From: an uncultured Rubrivivax sp.
GTDB lineage: Bacteria > Pseudomonadota > Gammaproteobacteria > Burkholderiales > Burkholderiaceae_C
DNA length: 7,487 bases
Assembly: GCA_937975735.1 (NCBI GenBank)
Contig: CALJUI010000173.1
Location: 1-7,487, forward strand
Direction: 5' to 3'
Position 1 is the first letter of the stretch. Each line of letters begins with the position of its first letter. Shown here piece after piece: positions 6,811 to 7,487 of the stretch. The notes beneath the pieces were generated by a model. It made no database searches, was not told the origin of the DNA, and saw only the letters and a list, made by a program, of their open reading frames with translations. The translations under genes and the position numbers were made by a program.

Positions 6811-7487
6811 CAGTTGTACAGCGTGCCGGCGTTGACGATCGGCTGCGTGTCGTGGTCCGAGCACAGCACGACCAGCAGGTTGCTGACCATCGCCGCCTTG
6901 CGTTCGTCGTCGAGGTTCACGATCTGCCGCTCCGACAACCCGGTCAGCGCCGCCTCGACCATGCCGACCGCGCCCTGCACGATCTTGTGGCGCGCACTGA
7001 CGATCGCCTCGGCCTGCTGCCGGCGCAGCATCACCTGCGCGATCTCGGGCGCATAGGCCAGGTGGCTCAGCTTCGCATCGACGACCTCGACGCCGGCATC
7101 GGCGAAGCGCTCCTGCAGTTCCGCACGCAGCGCCGCCGCCACCTCGTCCATGCCGCCGCGCAGCGTGTGTTCGCCGGGGCCCAGGTCCTCGCCGTCGTCG
7201 TAGGCGTAGATCGACGCCAGGTGGCGCACCGCGGCCTCGGCCTGCACCTTGACGTAGGTCTCGTAGTCGTCGACGTCGAACACCGCCTGCGCGGTGTCGG
7301 TGACGCGCCAGACGACGACGGCGCCGATCTCCACCGGGTTGCCGCGTTTGTCGTTGACCTTCAATGTCGGGCCGTTCAGGTTGCGCGCGCGCCGCGAGAT
7401 CTTGCGCTTGACCGCCAGCGGGTTGGCCCAGCGCAGGCCGTCGGCGCGATCGGTGCCGATGTACTCGCCGAACAGCGTCAGCACCGC
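6810..7487 (-). CDS. SPFH/band 7 domain protein, C-terminal part (5' truncated)
   Basis: The frame is open to the window edge, so the N-terminus, probably including a membrane anchor, is outside; 225 residues are visible. The visible start (VLTLFGEYIGTDRADGLRWANP) is the classic early strand region of SPFH proteins, where the domain begins with a growth-factor-like loop. The core continues with LKVNDKRGNPVEIGAVVVWRVTD (visible residues 42-64), DVDDYETYVKVQAEAAVRHLAS, and a helical coiled-coil-prone part (about 113-165) with VEVVDAKLSHLAYAPEIAQ and MLRRQQAEAIVSAR, typical of stomatin and prohibitin relatives. The C-terminus NLLVVLCSDHDTQPIVNAGTLYN is complete. SPFH proteins form large membrane-bound oligomers that organise microdomains or regulate proteases; the exact partner here is unknown. 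It heads the visible leftward gene cluster and overlaps the next gene by one base. Confidence 0.92.
   Translation of the reverse strand, partial: AVLTLFGEYIGTDRADGLRWANPLAVKRKISRRARNLNGPTLKVNDKRGNPVEIGAVVVWRVTDTAQAVFDVDDYETYVKVQAEAAVRHLASIYAYDDGEDLGPGEHTLRGGMDEVAAALRAELQERFADAGVEVVDAKLSHLAYAPEIAQVMLRRQQAEAIVSARHKIVQGAVGMVEAALTGLSERQIVNLDDERKAAMVSNLLVVLCSDHDTQPIVNAGTLYN

Larger units (their letters stand above)
2631..7487 (-). other. Probable six-gene operon: SPFH, PH-like, RHH, ABC exporter, thyA, EamA
   Basis: Six genes on the minus strand follow each other with these junctions: 1-base overlap (TGATG), 8-base gap, 11-base gap, 7-base gap and 4-base overlap (GTGA). No junction leaves room for an intergenic promoter or terminator, and several starts lack a Shine-Dalgarno, so translational coupling is likely. 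Internal promoters inside coding sequence, for example before thyA, cannot be excluded. Confidence 0.65.

Overview
This is a very GC-rich window with coding sequence almost end to end and strongly G/C-biased third codon positions. No RNA genes, insertion sequences, phage genes or CRISPR arrays were seen. The ThyA sequence, the composite REC/GGDEF/EAL architecture, the MsbA-related exporter and the small SPFH-associated gene set fit a high-GC betaproteobacterium, probably Burkholderiales. That assignment is inference from protein style, not from a phylogenetic marker.

Left part, + strand (1-2615): the window opens inside a hybrid sensor kinase whose C-terminus, a receiver (REC) domain plus a histidine phosphotransfer (Hpt) domain, is present. 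Its stop overlaps, as ATGA, the start of a 595-residue response regulator of the REC / degenerate GGDEF / EAL type. The two look like one signalling pair: a phosphorelay from the Hpt histidine to the REC aspartate could control cyclic-di-GMP breakdown by the EAL domain.

Right part, - strand (7487 down to 2631): six genes run in the same direction with gaps or overlaps of -4 to +11 bases. In transcription order they are an SPFH/band 7 protein (N-terminus outside the window), a two-helix membrane protein with a probable PH-like C-terminal domain, a 70-residue Arc-type ribbon-helix-helix protein, an MsbA-related ABC exporter, thymidylate synthase (thyA) and a DMT/EamA-family transporter. The spacing predicts one polycistronic unit, or a few nested ones. 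The first three form a plausible membrane-microdomain module. ThyA sits between two transporters, and no dihydrofolate reductase gene follows it.

The two blocks converge with only 15 bases between their stop codons (2616-2630). A 16-base perfect palindrome lies just inside the end of the EamA gene. There is no gene-free stretch longer than 15 bases, so no stand-alone promoter region is visible; the promoters for both blocks must lie outside the window or inside coding sequence. I found no strong evidence for a wholly new system. The most useful leads are the coupled phosphorelay/c-di-GMP pair, the SPFH/PH/RHH trio and the unusual setting of thyA.
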